Below are positions 21,679 to 29,802 of a DNA stretch of 36,570 bases, piece by piece; position 1 is the stretch's first letter; the number at the start of each line of letters is the position of its first letter. The notes beneath the pieces are model-generated. The model saw only the letters and a program-made list of their open reading frames with translations, was not told the origin of the DNA and did not search any database. Source of the DNA: Firmicutes bacterium CAG:475 (GTDB taxonomy: Bacteria > Bacillota > Clostridia > Christensenellales > CAG-917). Position numbers and translations under genes: made by a program. Location of the stretch: contig FR895532.1 of assembly GCA_000434435.1 (NCBI GenBank), positions 1-36,570 on the forward strand, written 5' to 3'.

Positions 21679-23844
21679 ATGTTGGAACTTCTTGCGCCCG
21701 CAGGGGATATGGAAGCGTTTGACGTCGCGGTTGCAAGCGGCGCGGACGCGGTGTATCTTGGGCTTGACAACTTCAACGCGCGTATGAAAGCGCAAAATTT
21801 TGATTGCGACAATATCGCACAGGTCGTTTCGCGCGCTCATTTTTACGGCGTAAAGGTTTACGTTACAATCAACACGATATTGCAAAACTGCGAGTTTAAA
21901 GAGCTGATTGAGCTTGTTAAAGCGTCGATTGACGCAAAAGTCGATGCGTTTTTGGTGCAAGACCTCGGGGTGTGCAAAGTGCTCAAAGAAACTTTTGACG
22001 GCATATGTTTGCACGCAAGCACACAGCTGGGAGTGCACAATCTCTACGGTGCGAAAGTTGCCGAAAAAGCAGGTTTTTCAAGAGTGGTGCTGTCAAGAGA
22101 GGCAAAACTCGCAGACATAATAGAGATAAAAAACAACACCAATCTCGAAATAGAATATTTTGTGCAAGGCGCGTTGTGCATCGCCTTTTCGGGCAACTGC
22201 TATCTTTCTTCAAAAGAGCAGGGCGCAAGCGGAAACAGAGGGCTTTGCAAACAGATGTGCCGTTTGCCGTATAGGGCGGAGGTTCAAGGCAAGAGTTGCG
22301 ACGGATACCTTTTGAGCGCAAGGGATTTGTGCCTTTATTCGTCAATCAAACAGCTTGCGGATGCCGGCGTGTGTTCGTTCAAGATCGAAGGCAGGCTCAG
22401 AAGAAACGGCTACGTCGCGTGCGCGGTAGGTGTTTATCGCAAGGCGTTGGACGAGGTGGAAAAAGGCAATCCTCCGACGCTCGATTCAATCACCGAAAAC
22501 GAGTTGAAAATCGCTTTTTCAAGAGGCGATTTCCTAAAACGCGCGTATCTCGACGACGGTACGCCGAAAGTCGTGGAAAAGAGATTCAACAACCACGTCG
22601 GCATAAAAATCGGAACCGTAAAAAGTGTAAAAGAGTTTAAGGACGGACTTTTCGAGATTGCGATTGCAACAAAATATCCTCTTGCAAAGGGCGACGGTCT
22701 CAAATTTTTCGACGGCGAAAAAGAAAAGGCAAGTCTTGGAATAGGCGAGCCAAAACCGTGCGCAAACGGAGGCTACTCGTTTGTCACCAAAACCAAAGTC
22801 AAGCCGGGCTGGCATGTCAACCTGATTGCCGACGCGAAACAAGACGAAAAGTTTTTGCAAGCGCAAAGATACGTGCCTATAAGCGTATGCGCAACCGCAA
22901 AGATAGGAGAGCCGCTTTCAATCAAAGCCGAGTACGAACGTGGTGGGCGGCGTATTCAAGTCGAGAAAAAATCCGAACACAATCTCGATAAAGCCCTCAA
23001 CGCGCCTATGAGCGCAAACGATATCGCGCTTGCTTGCTCGAAGGTTGCGGACAGCGGATTCGAGGTGCAAGAGTGCAGAGTAGACACCGACGGAGTGTTT
23101 GTCGCAAAGTCGGTTATCAACGCATTGAGGAGGGACGTTTTTGCCGAGCTTAAAGAAAAAATCGTCGAGGCGAACGCTCCGAAAAAGGTCGTGTTCGACG
23201 AGGAAAAAGCAAAAGAATTTCTTGCAATTCTCAACACGGTTAAAACTGTTGAGACCTCGCCTTTGCACGTTGTCAGAAGTGAAAGAATCGAAAGCGGATT
23301 TGCACGCAAAGGACAAACGATTTTGCTCAAACCCGATGTTTATAGTGCGGAAAACATAAGAAAAACCATAGATTTGAACGATTTTGATATAAACGGCGTA
23401 GTCTTGGATTTGCCGATATACGCAAGCGGAAAGGATATAAGCGTTATAGAAAAGGCAATCGAGCAAAGCGGTGTGAAACGCCTTGCAAGCGAGAATATGT
23501 ACGGCCTGCATTTTGCTTCAAAAGGTTATGAAGTCGTTGCGGGACAAGGACACAATATCGCAAACGTCTTTGCCGCACAAAAAGCGACCGAGCTTGGTGC
23601 GACGGCATATGCGCCGTCTTGCGAATATAAGGATTTCGAAGACGATGGCAAGCGGATAAGATTCGAACAAGACGAGGATATTCCGCTCATGACGTTTGCG
23701 CATTGTCCCTACAAAACAATATTCGATTGCGATTGCGCATCGTGTGCATACAAGCCCGATTTGATTTTGAAACGCGAAAACAAGAAGTATATCGTGCGCC
23801 GAGTGAGAGCGCTCTCGTGCAGATTCGAACTGTATCCGCTTTGA
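21679..23844 (+). CDS. U32 peptidase-family protein (RlhA/YegQ type) with C-terminal DUF3656-like part
   Basis: This 721-residue protein has an N-terminal TIM-barrel-like U32 domain: LLAPAGDMEAFDVAVASGADAVYLG, then the U32 signature EYFVQGALCIAFSGNCYLS (residues 159-177) and GNRGLCKQMCRLPY. Cys167, Cys174, Cys190 and Cys194 are candidates for the Fe-S ligands known in RNA-hydroxylating U32 proteins. Residues ~300-480 match the second domain of long U32 proteins. The C-terminus carries a further Cys cluster (CDCASCAY). E. coli RlhA and TrhP hydroxylate 23S rRNA C2501 and tRNA wobble uridines; long U32 proteins probably do related RNA work rather than proteolysis. It is divergent from rlmA across 86 bp. 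Confidence 0.85.
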   Translation: MLELLAPAGDMEAFDVAVASGADAVYLGLDNFNARMKAQNFDCDNIAQVVSRAHFYGVKVYVTINTILQNCEFKELIELVKASIDAKVDAFLVQDLGVCKVLKETFDGICLHASTQLGVHNLYGAKVAEKAGFSRVVLSREAKLADIIEIKNNTNLEIEYFVQGALCIAFSGNCYLSSKEQGASGNRGLCKQMCRLPYRAEVQGKSCDGYLLSARDLCLYSSIKQLADAGVCSFKIEGRLRRNGYVACAVGVYRKALDEVEKGNPPTLDSITENELKIAFSRGDFLKRAYLDDGTPKVVEKRFNNHVGIKIGTVKSVKEFKDGLFEIAIATKYPLAKGDGLKFFDGEKEKASLGIGEPKPCANGGYSFVTKTKVKPGWHVNLIADAKQDEKFLQAQRYVPISVCATAKIGEPLSIKAEYERGGRRIQVEKKSEHNLDKALNAPMSANDIALACSKVADSGFEVQECRVDTDGVFVAKSVINALRRDVFAELKEKIVEANAPKKVVFDEEKAKEFLAILNTVKTVETSPLHVVRSERIESGFARKGQTILLKPDVYSAENIRKTIDLNDFDINGVVLDLPIYASGKDISVIEKAIEQSGVKRLASENMYGLHFASKGYEVVAGQGHNIANVFAAQKATELGATAYAPSCEYKDFEDDGKRIRFEQDEDIPLMTFAHCPYKTIFDCDCASCAYKPDLILKRENKKYIVRRVRALSCRFELYPL

Positions 23845-23876
23845 GCAAAATATCTTGTGAAAATCTTTTTTATGAC

Positions 23877-23905
23877 TTGTCAAACGCAAAGCGGTGTGCT
23901 AATAT
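23877..23905 (+). promoter_or_regulatory. Sigma-A promoter of the ferredoxin gene
   Basis: TTGTCA (23877-23882), 17-nt spacer, TAATAT (23900-23905), in the gap after the U32 gene. AAGGAG follows at 23936-23941. Confidence 0.75.
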
Positions 23906-23949
23906 TATTGCAAGCGAAAGCGAATATAATTTTGTAAGGAGAAAAAACT

Positions 23950-24120
23950 ATGCCCAGAGTTATCGGTGATGACTGCATCCAATGCGGTGCGTGCGCAGAT
24001 ACTTGCCCTGTCGGAGCAATTGCGGAAGGCGACAGCAAATACGTTGTCGATCCCGAGCAATGCATCGATTGCGGAGCATGTGAAGACGGCTGCCCCGTCG
24101 GCGCAATCAAGGAAGCGTAA
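23950..24120 (+). CDS. 2[4Fe-4S] ferredoxin (clostridial type)
   Basis: This 56-residue electron carrier has two full cluster motifs: CIQCGACADTCP (Cys9, 12, 15, 19) and CIDCGACEDGCP (Cys38, 41, 44, 48), each followed by VGAI. The length is exactly that of classic clostridial ferredoxins. It would carry electrons for pyruvate:ferredoxin oxidoreductase, hydrogenase and similar anaerobic enzymes. It has its own promoter, a strong AAGGAG site 8 nt before the ATG and its own terminator, so it is a single-gene transcription unit. The flavodiiron protein at 32981 may share electron partners with it, but this is inference. Confidence 0.97.
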   Translation: MPRVIGDDCIQCGACADTCPVGAIAEGDSKYVVDPEQCIDCGACEDGCPVGAIKEA

Positions 24121-24140
24121 TAGCAGCAAAAGACAATAAA

Positions 24141-24168
24141 AAACGGTGCGAGTATCGCACCGTTTTTT
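24141..24168. terminator. Terminator of the ferredoxin gene
   Basis: AAACGGTGCGA (24141-24151) pairs with TCGCACCGTTT (24155-24165) followed by T-rich sequence; an A-tract precedes. Confidence 0.92.
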
Positions 24169-24170
24169 AT

Positions 24171-24350
24171 ATTGTAATTTTTAAATACACCAAACATTTT
24201 TATGTGATACTTTGTCGATTTTTGCGAACTCGCGTCGAATGTCGTACGACCGGGTGCATTTTTTATGCTCCCGATTGTACACAAAACAATACATGTGTGG
24301 AATTAAAATTAATAATTGTAAAAAAATGTCAAAAAATTGGGGAAAAAAGG
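24171..24350. other. AT-rich gap with one imperfect hairpin, no gene seen
   Basis: Between ferredoxin and the large lipoprotein I find no credible ORF. GTAC-gac-CGGG-t-GCAT (24244-24259) can pair with ATGC-t-CCCG-att-GTAC (24265-24280) across a T5 loop. No known riboswitch is recognised. Confidence 0.5.
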
Positions 24351-24379
24351 TTGACCGTGCTGTGTCGCTGTGCTAGTTT
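24351..24379 (+). promoter_or_regulatory. Likely promoter of the large InlB-repeat lipoprotein
   Basis: TTGACC (24351-24356), 17-nt spacer, TAGTTT (24374-24379). The -35 is good and the -10 is weak. Confidence 0.5.
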
Positions 24380-24455
24380 TTTTTTAAAATAAAGCAAAAA
24401 ATTCACCAATTAGGGAGAGATTTTGCGTATTTGCCTTTTGGCAAAAGAGGGATTT

Positions 24456-27400
24456 ATGGGTAGAAAATCAAGCAGCAACGTTGCCGTGTTCGTGCGGTTG
24501 TTTTTGATTGTAGCAATGGCCATGGTGTGCGTTTTGACGTTTTGCAGTTGCGACACGAAGGACGTTGAAAGTCTTTTTCAACCGAGTGATTTTACGGTGA
24601 CTTTCGTTTTGAACAACGGCGAGGAAAACGTAATCTGGCGCAAAGGGGACGCCGTTCCCACTCCGCAGAAGAAAGATTTTGAGTTTTTATACTGGTGTTC
24701 GGACGCCGACCTTACGGCAAAAACCAATCTCGATTTTGAAAAGCTGAATCTTGTCAACAGCATAACCGTTTATGCCAAATGGAAAGAACTAGACGATATA
24801 CAAGGCGTTGTTTTCAACGATTTTTCTTGCGTTTACGACACCAAGCCTCACTCGATAATCGTTGAAAATCTGCCCGAGGGCGCAGTAGTGTCTTACGACG
24901 TGCAAAACGTGCAAGTCGCAGCGGGCGTATATCCCGTCACCGCAACGATCAAAAAGGAAGGTTGCAAGGATCTCGTTTTGAGTGCGACGCTCACAATAAA
25001 CAAAGCGAAAGTCGAAAACATACTTTTCCCGCCCGTCGCGGTTGATTGGGACGGACAGGCATACGGCGCGTTTATCAAGGGTGAGTTGCCCGAAGAAGTG
25101 AGCGTGAGCTATACGGGTAACGGTCAGAGCGAAGTCGGCGAATACGATATTGTTGCAAAATTCACCGTGAGCGACAACTACGAGCCTATTGCCGATATGA
25201 CGACCAAACTCGTGATAAACGAGGTGTATTTCTTCGTTACGTTCGACGACGGCGTATCGACGCCTATCGTAAGAAAAGTTGCGCACGGCAAGGCGGTTGC
25301 GGATATGCCGCTACCGACGGCAAAAGTCGGTTATAGCGCGAAGTGGGAAAAGGAGAGCGTTGAAAACGTGCTTGAAAATTTGACGGTGCACGCAATTTAT
25401 ACGCCTGTCGTTTACACGGTTTCATTCGTGTCCAACGGCGAAACGGTGTCCCAAAAGACTTACGATATAGAATCGTCGTTTGCGTTTGAAGATATCTTAA
25501 AACCGCATTATACGTTTGGCGGTTGGTTTGACAATCAAAATTGTTTCGGCAATGCGACAAAAAGCATAAACGTCGGCAATACGGGCGACAAGATGTATTA
25601 TGCAAAGTGGGTTGCCGTCGAATACTACGTGACGTATCACTTAAACGGCGGAAACAACAGCGAGTCGAACGCAAACGACAACGGCAAATATAAATATACA
25701 ATCGAGAGCGACGAGTTCGAGTTTAAAGCTCCTTCGAGAAAGAATTATACGTTCGATGGTTGGTATGCCGATGCCGATTTCGAGGGCGAAAGTGTGAGCG
25801 CACTCAAAAAGGGCGCGCACGGCAATTTCGATTTGTACGCAAAGTGGATCGTGGAAAAATTTGCGATAACTTACGAGCTCGGCGGCGGTGTCAACGATCA
25901 AAACAATCCTACCTACACAAGCGCGGAGGGCGAGGAGATCGTGCTTCTGCCGGCAACGAGAGAGCATTACGAGTTCGCGCGCTGGAAAAACAAGCAGAAT
26001 CAAACCGTTCAAAAGATCGAAAAAGGTAGAGCCGAAGAAATCTATTTGATTGCCGAATGGAAAGCGAAAGAATACGGCATAGAATACGAGCTCGGAGGCG
26101 GCGTAAATGCGGACAACAAAAACTCGTACACGGTTGAGGACGACGATTTCGTTTTGATTGCGCCGTCAAGAAACGGCTATGCTTTCGACGGCTGGTATTT
26201 CGAGGAAGATTATTCGGGAAACAAGGTCGAAAAAATAGATTGTTCGCTCGGCAAAAATTTGAAAGTTTACGCAAAGTGGAGTGTTGTCGGGTATGCGATA
26301 GAGTATGACGTCAACGGCGGAGAGAACGCTCAAAATCCGACGGAATATACGGTTGAATCCGATGATATTTTGTTGAACGCGCCTACAAGAGTCGGCTATG
26401 AGTTCGAAGGTTGGTTTGACAAGGCAAACAACGTCGTTGAAAAGATCGAAAAGGGAAGCGTCGGCAATATTTCGCTCAAAGCAAAGTGGCGTGCGGTAAA
26501 ATACGTTATATCCTTTGACACGGGTTGCGAAATCGGCGTTGCTTCCGTCGAATACACCGTTGAGAGCGAGGATATAACCATTGAAGATTTGAAGAGAAAT
26601 CACTATGTTTTCGGCGGCTGGTTCGACGAGGACGGAAAGAAAATAAGCGTCGTCGCAAGCGGTTCGACAGGCAATATCGCACTCACGGCAAAATGGAGCG
26701 CAATCGAATATAAGATAACTTTCGACGCAAACGGCGGAAGCAATGTGCAAGATCTAATCTACACCGTGGAAACCGCAAGTTTCGATTTGCCGACGAGCAG
26801 CAAAGCAAACTACGAGTTTGCAGGTTGGTATGACGGCGAAGATCAAATTTCGCGCATAGAAAAGGGTAGTTTCGGCAATTTAAGCTTTGTCGCAAGGTGG
26901 AGCGCGGTCGGCTACAAGGTGAAGTTCGAATCGAACGGAGGAAGCGAGATCCAAGACAAAAATTACAACGCGGATATGACGGACTTCGAATTGCCCGTGC
27001 CGACAAGAGAATACTACGACTTTGCCGGCTGGTATGCAAACCCCGATTTGAGCGGTGATAGGGTAGTCGATTTTTCAACGGAAAAAGACGTAACGCTCTA
27101 TGCAAAATGGATTGCGAAAGAATATACGATAAAATTCGATTCCAACGGCGGCGAAAGCGTAAAATCGCATATCTATTCGGTTGAAAGTGCAGATTTTACC
27201 TTGCCGAGCATACGAAAAGAATATTACGATTTCATTGGTTGGTTTGATGAAAACGGCAAAAAATACGAAGTGATTTCAAGCAAAAATCCGCAAGACACGA
27301 CGCTTTTGATTTCAAGCAAAAATCCGAAAGACACGACGCTTTACGCAAGGTGGAAAGCAATCGAATATACTATCGTTTATATTCTCGACGGCGGAGAAAA

Positions 27401-28376
27401 TGCAGAAAATCCGACAATCTATACTGTCGAATCCGATGAAATCGTTTTAAACGAGCCGACGAAAGACGGCTATACTTTCGACGGTTGGTTCGTAGACGAG
27501 AGCAAGATAGAAAGAATTGTCAAAGGTTCGCACGGAGATTTGATTTTGACTGCGCGTTGGACGGAAAATATAGTCGTTCCCATCTCGGATTTCGCTGTTG
27601 AAAACGGCGTTGTAACCGCATATAACGGCAGTGCGACGTCTATAACGATAAAGGCAACCGAGGGCGGAGAGAAAGTCGTATCTATTGCGAAAAACACATT
27701 CGACGACGTGCGTACAACCGTCACGGAAATATGTATCGAAGAGGGTATTCAAAGCGTAGAAGTCGGCGCATTCGACGGCATGACTGCGCTTCAAACGCTT
27801 GTTTTGCCGTCCACAATCACTATTATGCATAAAGGGATGCTTCAAGATTGCGCCGCACTTGTCAATCTGACAATCCCGTTCGCATCCTTTGCCGTCGACA
27901 ATAAAGAGGATACGCAAGCAAGGGCTTTTACGGATTCTAACGATGGCAAATACGCTTACGGCATAGCGTATCTGTTCGGCACTCCCGACGATAGCGTGCG
28001 TGATAAGTTCGGCGATTACACACCGTATTATATGAATTTTGAAAGCGGCAACACCGCTATCGATAAAGCCGTTTATGTTCCTATGTCGTTTAAGAATTTA
28101 ATAATTTTGAGTGGAAACATTGCAACAAGAGGTTTTATAAATATGCCGTACTTGGAACGTGTTACGTTCAAAGGCGAAACACATATAGGACAAAAAGCAT
28201 TTTCTTCTTGCACTGAACTAAAAGAAGTCAGGATAGAAAACGAAAATTCCACTTTCGGCAGGGCGGTGTTTGCAGACTGCTCGGATATGACGATATACGT
28301 TGCGAACGATGAGCAAAAATCGACTCTCGACGGGCAAATATCTTCTTTGACCAACGTAACCTGCACGGTTGCTTAA
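24456..28376 (+). CDS. Large surface lipoprotein: MBG-like domains, 12 InlB B-repeats, BspA-like LRRs
   Basis: This 1306-residue protein has an N-terminal export helix (VRLFLIVAMAMVCVLTFCSC) ending in a probable lipobox cysteine. A first InlB-type repeat follows, then two MBG-like modules (24790-25230) of the form YDTKPHSIIVENLPEGAVVSY. Eleven more InlB B-repeats (25229-27570) follow, each with (T/S)(F/Y)-x-x-NGG, GY-x-F-x-GW and a closing (A)KW. The C-terminal ~250 residues carry BspA-type leucine-rich units (KNTFDD, VGAFDGMTALQTLVLPSTI, IGQKAFSSCTELKEVRIE). It probably extends from the membrane for adhesion or binding. No LPXTG. An AGAGGGA site favours ATG 24456; an upstream TTG at 24423 also has a good GGGAGAGA. 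Confidence 0.88.
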   Translation: MGRKSSSNVAVFVRLFLIVAMAMVCVLTFCSCDTKDVESLFQPSDFTVTFVLNNGEENVIWRKGDAVPTPQKKDFEFLYWCSDADLTAKTNLDFEKLNLVNSITVYAKWKELDDIQGVVFNDFSCVYDTKPHSIIVENLPEGAVVSYDVQNVQVAAGVYPVTATIKKEGCKDLVLSATLTINKAKVENILFPPVAVDWDGQAYGAFIKGELPEEVSVSYTGNGQSEVGEYDIVAKFTVSDNYEPIADMTTKLVINEVYFFVTFDDGVSTPIVRKVAHGKAVADMPLPTAKVGYSAKWEKESVENVLENLTVHAIYTPVVYTVSFVSNGETVSQKTYDIESSFAFEDILKPHYTFGGWFDNQNCFGNATKSINVGNTGDKMYYAKWVAVEYYVTYHLNGGNNSESNANDNGKYKYTIESDEFEFKAPSRKNYTFDGWYADADFEGESVSALKKGAHGNFDLYAKWIVEKFAITYELGGGVNDQNNPTYTSAEGEEIVLLPATREHYEFARWKNKQNQTVQKIEKGRAEEIYLIAEWKAKEYGIEYELGGGVNADNKNSYTVEDDDFVLIAPSRNGYAFDGWYFEEDYSGNKVEKIDCSLGKNLKVYAKWSVVGYAIEYDVNGGENAQNPTEYTVESDDILLNAPTRVGYEFEGWFDKANNVVEKIEKGSVGNISLKAKWRAVKYVISFDTGCEIGVASVEYTVESEDITIEDLKRNHYVFGGWFDEDGKKISVVASGSTGNIALTAKWSAIEYKITFDANGGSNVQDLIYTVETASFDLPTSSKANYEFAGWYDGEDQISRIEKGSFGNLSFVARWSAVGYKVKFESNGGSEIQDKNYNADMTDFELPVPTREYYDFAGWYANPDLSGDRVVDFSTEKDVTLYAKWIAKEYTIKFDSNGGESVKSHIYSVESADFTLPSIRKEYYDFIGWFDENGKKYEVISSKNPQDTTLLISSKNPKDTTLYARWKAIEYTIVYILDGGENAENPTIYTVESDEIVLNEPTKDGYTFDGWFVDESKIERIVKGSHGDLILTARWTENIVVPISDFAVENGVVTAYNGSATSITIKATEGGEKVVSIAKNTFDDVRTTVTEICIEEGIQSVEVGAFDGMTALQTLVLPSTITIMHKGMLQDCAALVNLTIPFASFAVDNKEDTQARAFTDSNDGKYAYGIAYLFGTPDDSVRDKFGDYTPYYMNFESGNTAIDKAVYVPMSFKNLIILSGNIATRGFINMPYLERVTFKGETHIGQKAFSSCTELKEVRIENENSTFGRAVFADCSDMTIYVANDEQKSTLDGQISSLTNVTCTVA
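27272..27343 (+). repeat. 36-bp tandem duplication inside repeat 11
   Basis: 27272-27307 and 27308-27343 differ at a single base and encode ISSKNPQDTTLL then ISSKNPKDTTLY. It is in frame and adds 12 residues to one InlB repeat. It looks recent. Confidence 0.9.
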
Positions 28377-28397
28377 AATCGACACGTGTGCTATCAT
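28369..28397 (+). promoter_or_regulatory. Promoter of mnmM overlapping the lipoprotein stop
   Basis: TTGCTT (28369-28374), 17-nt spacer, TATCAT (28392-28397). It starts inside the last codons of the upstream gene. Confidence 0.55.
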
Positions 28398-28412
28398 TCA
28401 TATGAGGTGAAT

Positions 28413-28961
28413 ATGAACGCATTGACACTTGTACATAATGCAATAAAGGCATACGTAAGCGAAGGCGGAGTTTGCATAGACGCAACGGCAGGGCGCGGAT
28501 ACGACACGGCGTTTTTGTGCGAACTCGTGGGCAAAGACGGCTCCGTCACGGCTTTCGACGTGCAGCAAGACGCAATAGACAGCACGAAAAATCTGCTTGA
28601 AAGCAAAGGACTATGCGCAAGGCTTGTCCTCGATTCTCATGCAAATATGGCAAACTATTTCGATGAGGAGAGCGTTGACTGCATAGTTTTCAATCTCGGA
28701 TATTTGCCGAAGGGCGACCACAGCGTGTACACGCATTTCGAGTCCACAAAGGCGGCAATAGATGCGGGATTGAAGCTCCTCAAAAGAGGAGGATTGATGT
28801 GCGTGAGCGTTTATTACGGCGGCGACAGCGGCTATGAGGAAAAGGACGCATTGCTTCCGTGGCTCAAAACTCTCGACGACGAAAAGTATCAGGTGCTTGC
28901 CACATTTTTTTACAACTGGAAGAAAGATCCGCCAATCCCGATTTTTATTATAAAAAACTGA
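28413..28961 (+). CDS. mnmM: tRNA mnm5s2U34 methyltransferase MnmM (YtqB family)
   Basis: This 182-residue class I SAM methyltransferase matches YtqB/MnmM, which methylates nm5s2U to mnm5s2U at the wobble position of tRNAs in Bacillota lacking MnmC. Seen here: SAM motif CIDATAGRGYDTAFL near the N-terminus, the family signature VFNLGYLPKGDHSVYTHFEST and MCVSVYYGGDSGYEEKDALLPWL. Length and order are normal. GAGGTG just before ATG 28413 favours it over the in-frame GTG at 28386. It has its own promoter. Confidence 0.92.
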   Translation: MNALTLVHNAIKAYVSEGGVCIDATAGRGYDTAFLCELVGKDGSVTAFDVQQDAIDSTKNLLESKGLCARLVLDSHANMANYFDEESVDCIVFNLGYLPKGDHSVYTHFESTKAAIDAGLKLLKRGGLMCVSVYYGGDSGYEEKDALLPWLKTLDDEKYQVLATFFYNWKKDPPIPIFIIKN

Positions 28962-29032
28962 AAATATGTCGATAGAACATCGAAAACATCAAATATACAA
29001 GATGAAATGGCAAACAGTTTTGAGGATGAAAT

Positions 29033-29530
29033 ATGCAGAATGATAAAAAATACAACGTGCTTTTCGTATGCTCGTCAAACGTGTGCAGAAGCCCCTATTG
29101 CGAGTTTATGCTCCGCAGAATGATAGAAAACGATGACGATTTGAGAGGCAAAGTCGATGTATGCTCGTCTGCGGTGTTCAATCGCAGCAAGAACATTTTT
29201 CCCAAGGCGGTCGATATTTTGAAAAGAGAAGGCTTTGACGAGAGCGAAATCCTTGCGCACAAACCGTCGTTCAAGACGGACAAAGAGCGTTTTGAAAAAG
29301 CGGACGTCATCATAGGCATGTCGCACACACACAAGTTGCTCACGCCGAGAAAGTATCGCAAAAAATACGTTACGCTGTCCGAAGCGGCAACAGGGAAATA
29401 CTCTCCCGTACCCGATCCGTTTTTGGCAACGTCGCAAAGCGAGTACGACAAGACCATGCAAGTTTTGAAGGAATACGTAACGAAATATTTTACAAAGCTC
29501 AAAGCGCAAATCGAAAGTCAAAATCAATGA
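29033..29530 (+). CDS. Low-molecular-weight protein tyrosine phosphatase-like protein
   Basis: This 165-residue cytoplasmic protein has the LMW-PTP P-loop VCSSNVCRSP near the N-terminus, giving C-x5-R with catalytic Cys13 and Arg19. The general-acid region VPDPF carries the conserved Asp-Pro near residue 127. The family removes phosphate from protein tyrosine or arginine residues (YwlE type); an arsenate-reductase-like role is less likely, as the extra redox cysteines are not evident. GAGGA precedes the ATG by 7 nt. It lies 71 bp after mnmM and may share its transcript. Confidence 0.85.
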   Translation: MQNDKKYNVLFVCSSNVCRSPYCEFMLRRMIENDDDLRGKVDVCSSAVFNRSKNIFPKAVDILKREGFDESEILAHKPSFKTDKERFEKADVIIGMSHTHKLLTPRKYRKKYVTLSEAATGKYSPVPDPFLATSQSEYDKTMQVLKEYVTKYFTKLKAQIESQNQ

Positions 29531-29664
29531 ATTTTCGACAACAAAAATCTGCTTTTGTACGGAAAAAAAACAGATACTCGGTTTTTGAAAAAAATCTTTA
29601 GAAAATTTTATGGTTGAGAGTTGCATATAGAATTGACTTACAACCTATTTTTATATTAAACTTA

Positions 29665-29702
29665 TGGCATAATGTACAGTTTGTATCGCTATTTTGCGAT
29701 AT
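29665..29702 (+). promoter_or_regulatory. Possible extended -10 and leader hairpin before the first paralogous lipoprotein
   Basis: TGGCATAAT (29665-29673) is the same extended -10 seen at 4305 and 7985. It is followed by a small hairpin TATCGC-TATTTT-GCGATA (29685-29702). It would leave a leader of ~125 nt. No -35 is clear; a TTGACT at 29633 has no good -10 at 17 nt. Confidence 0.3.
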
Positions 29703-29802
29703 AACGGCAAAAATGCGGCAAATCAGGCAAAAAAAGAAATATCGTTTACTTTTGCAATCAAGACGGAATATCGAGGATTGCAGCTGTTTTGAGGGGTTAA
29801 AA

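Noticed and set aside
24171..24350. Riboswitch upstream of the large lipoprotein
   Set aside because: Only one imperfect hairpin; no conserved riboswitch core recognised.
24589..27570. Periodic repeats read as a CRISPR array
   Set aside because: The periodicity is in protein repeats of ~70 codons with variable DNA; no short identical repeats or cas genes.
24456..28376. Sortase-anchored surface protein
   Set aside because: No LPXTG-like motif or C-terminal hydrophobic tail; the C-terminus ends in LRR units. A lipobox at the N-terminus fits better.
29614..29802. Longer N-terminus for paralogous lipoprotein 1
   Set aside because: It would bury the signal peptide behind 63 basic residues; the GAGGGG site and lipobox position support ATG 29803.
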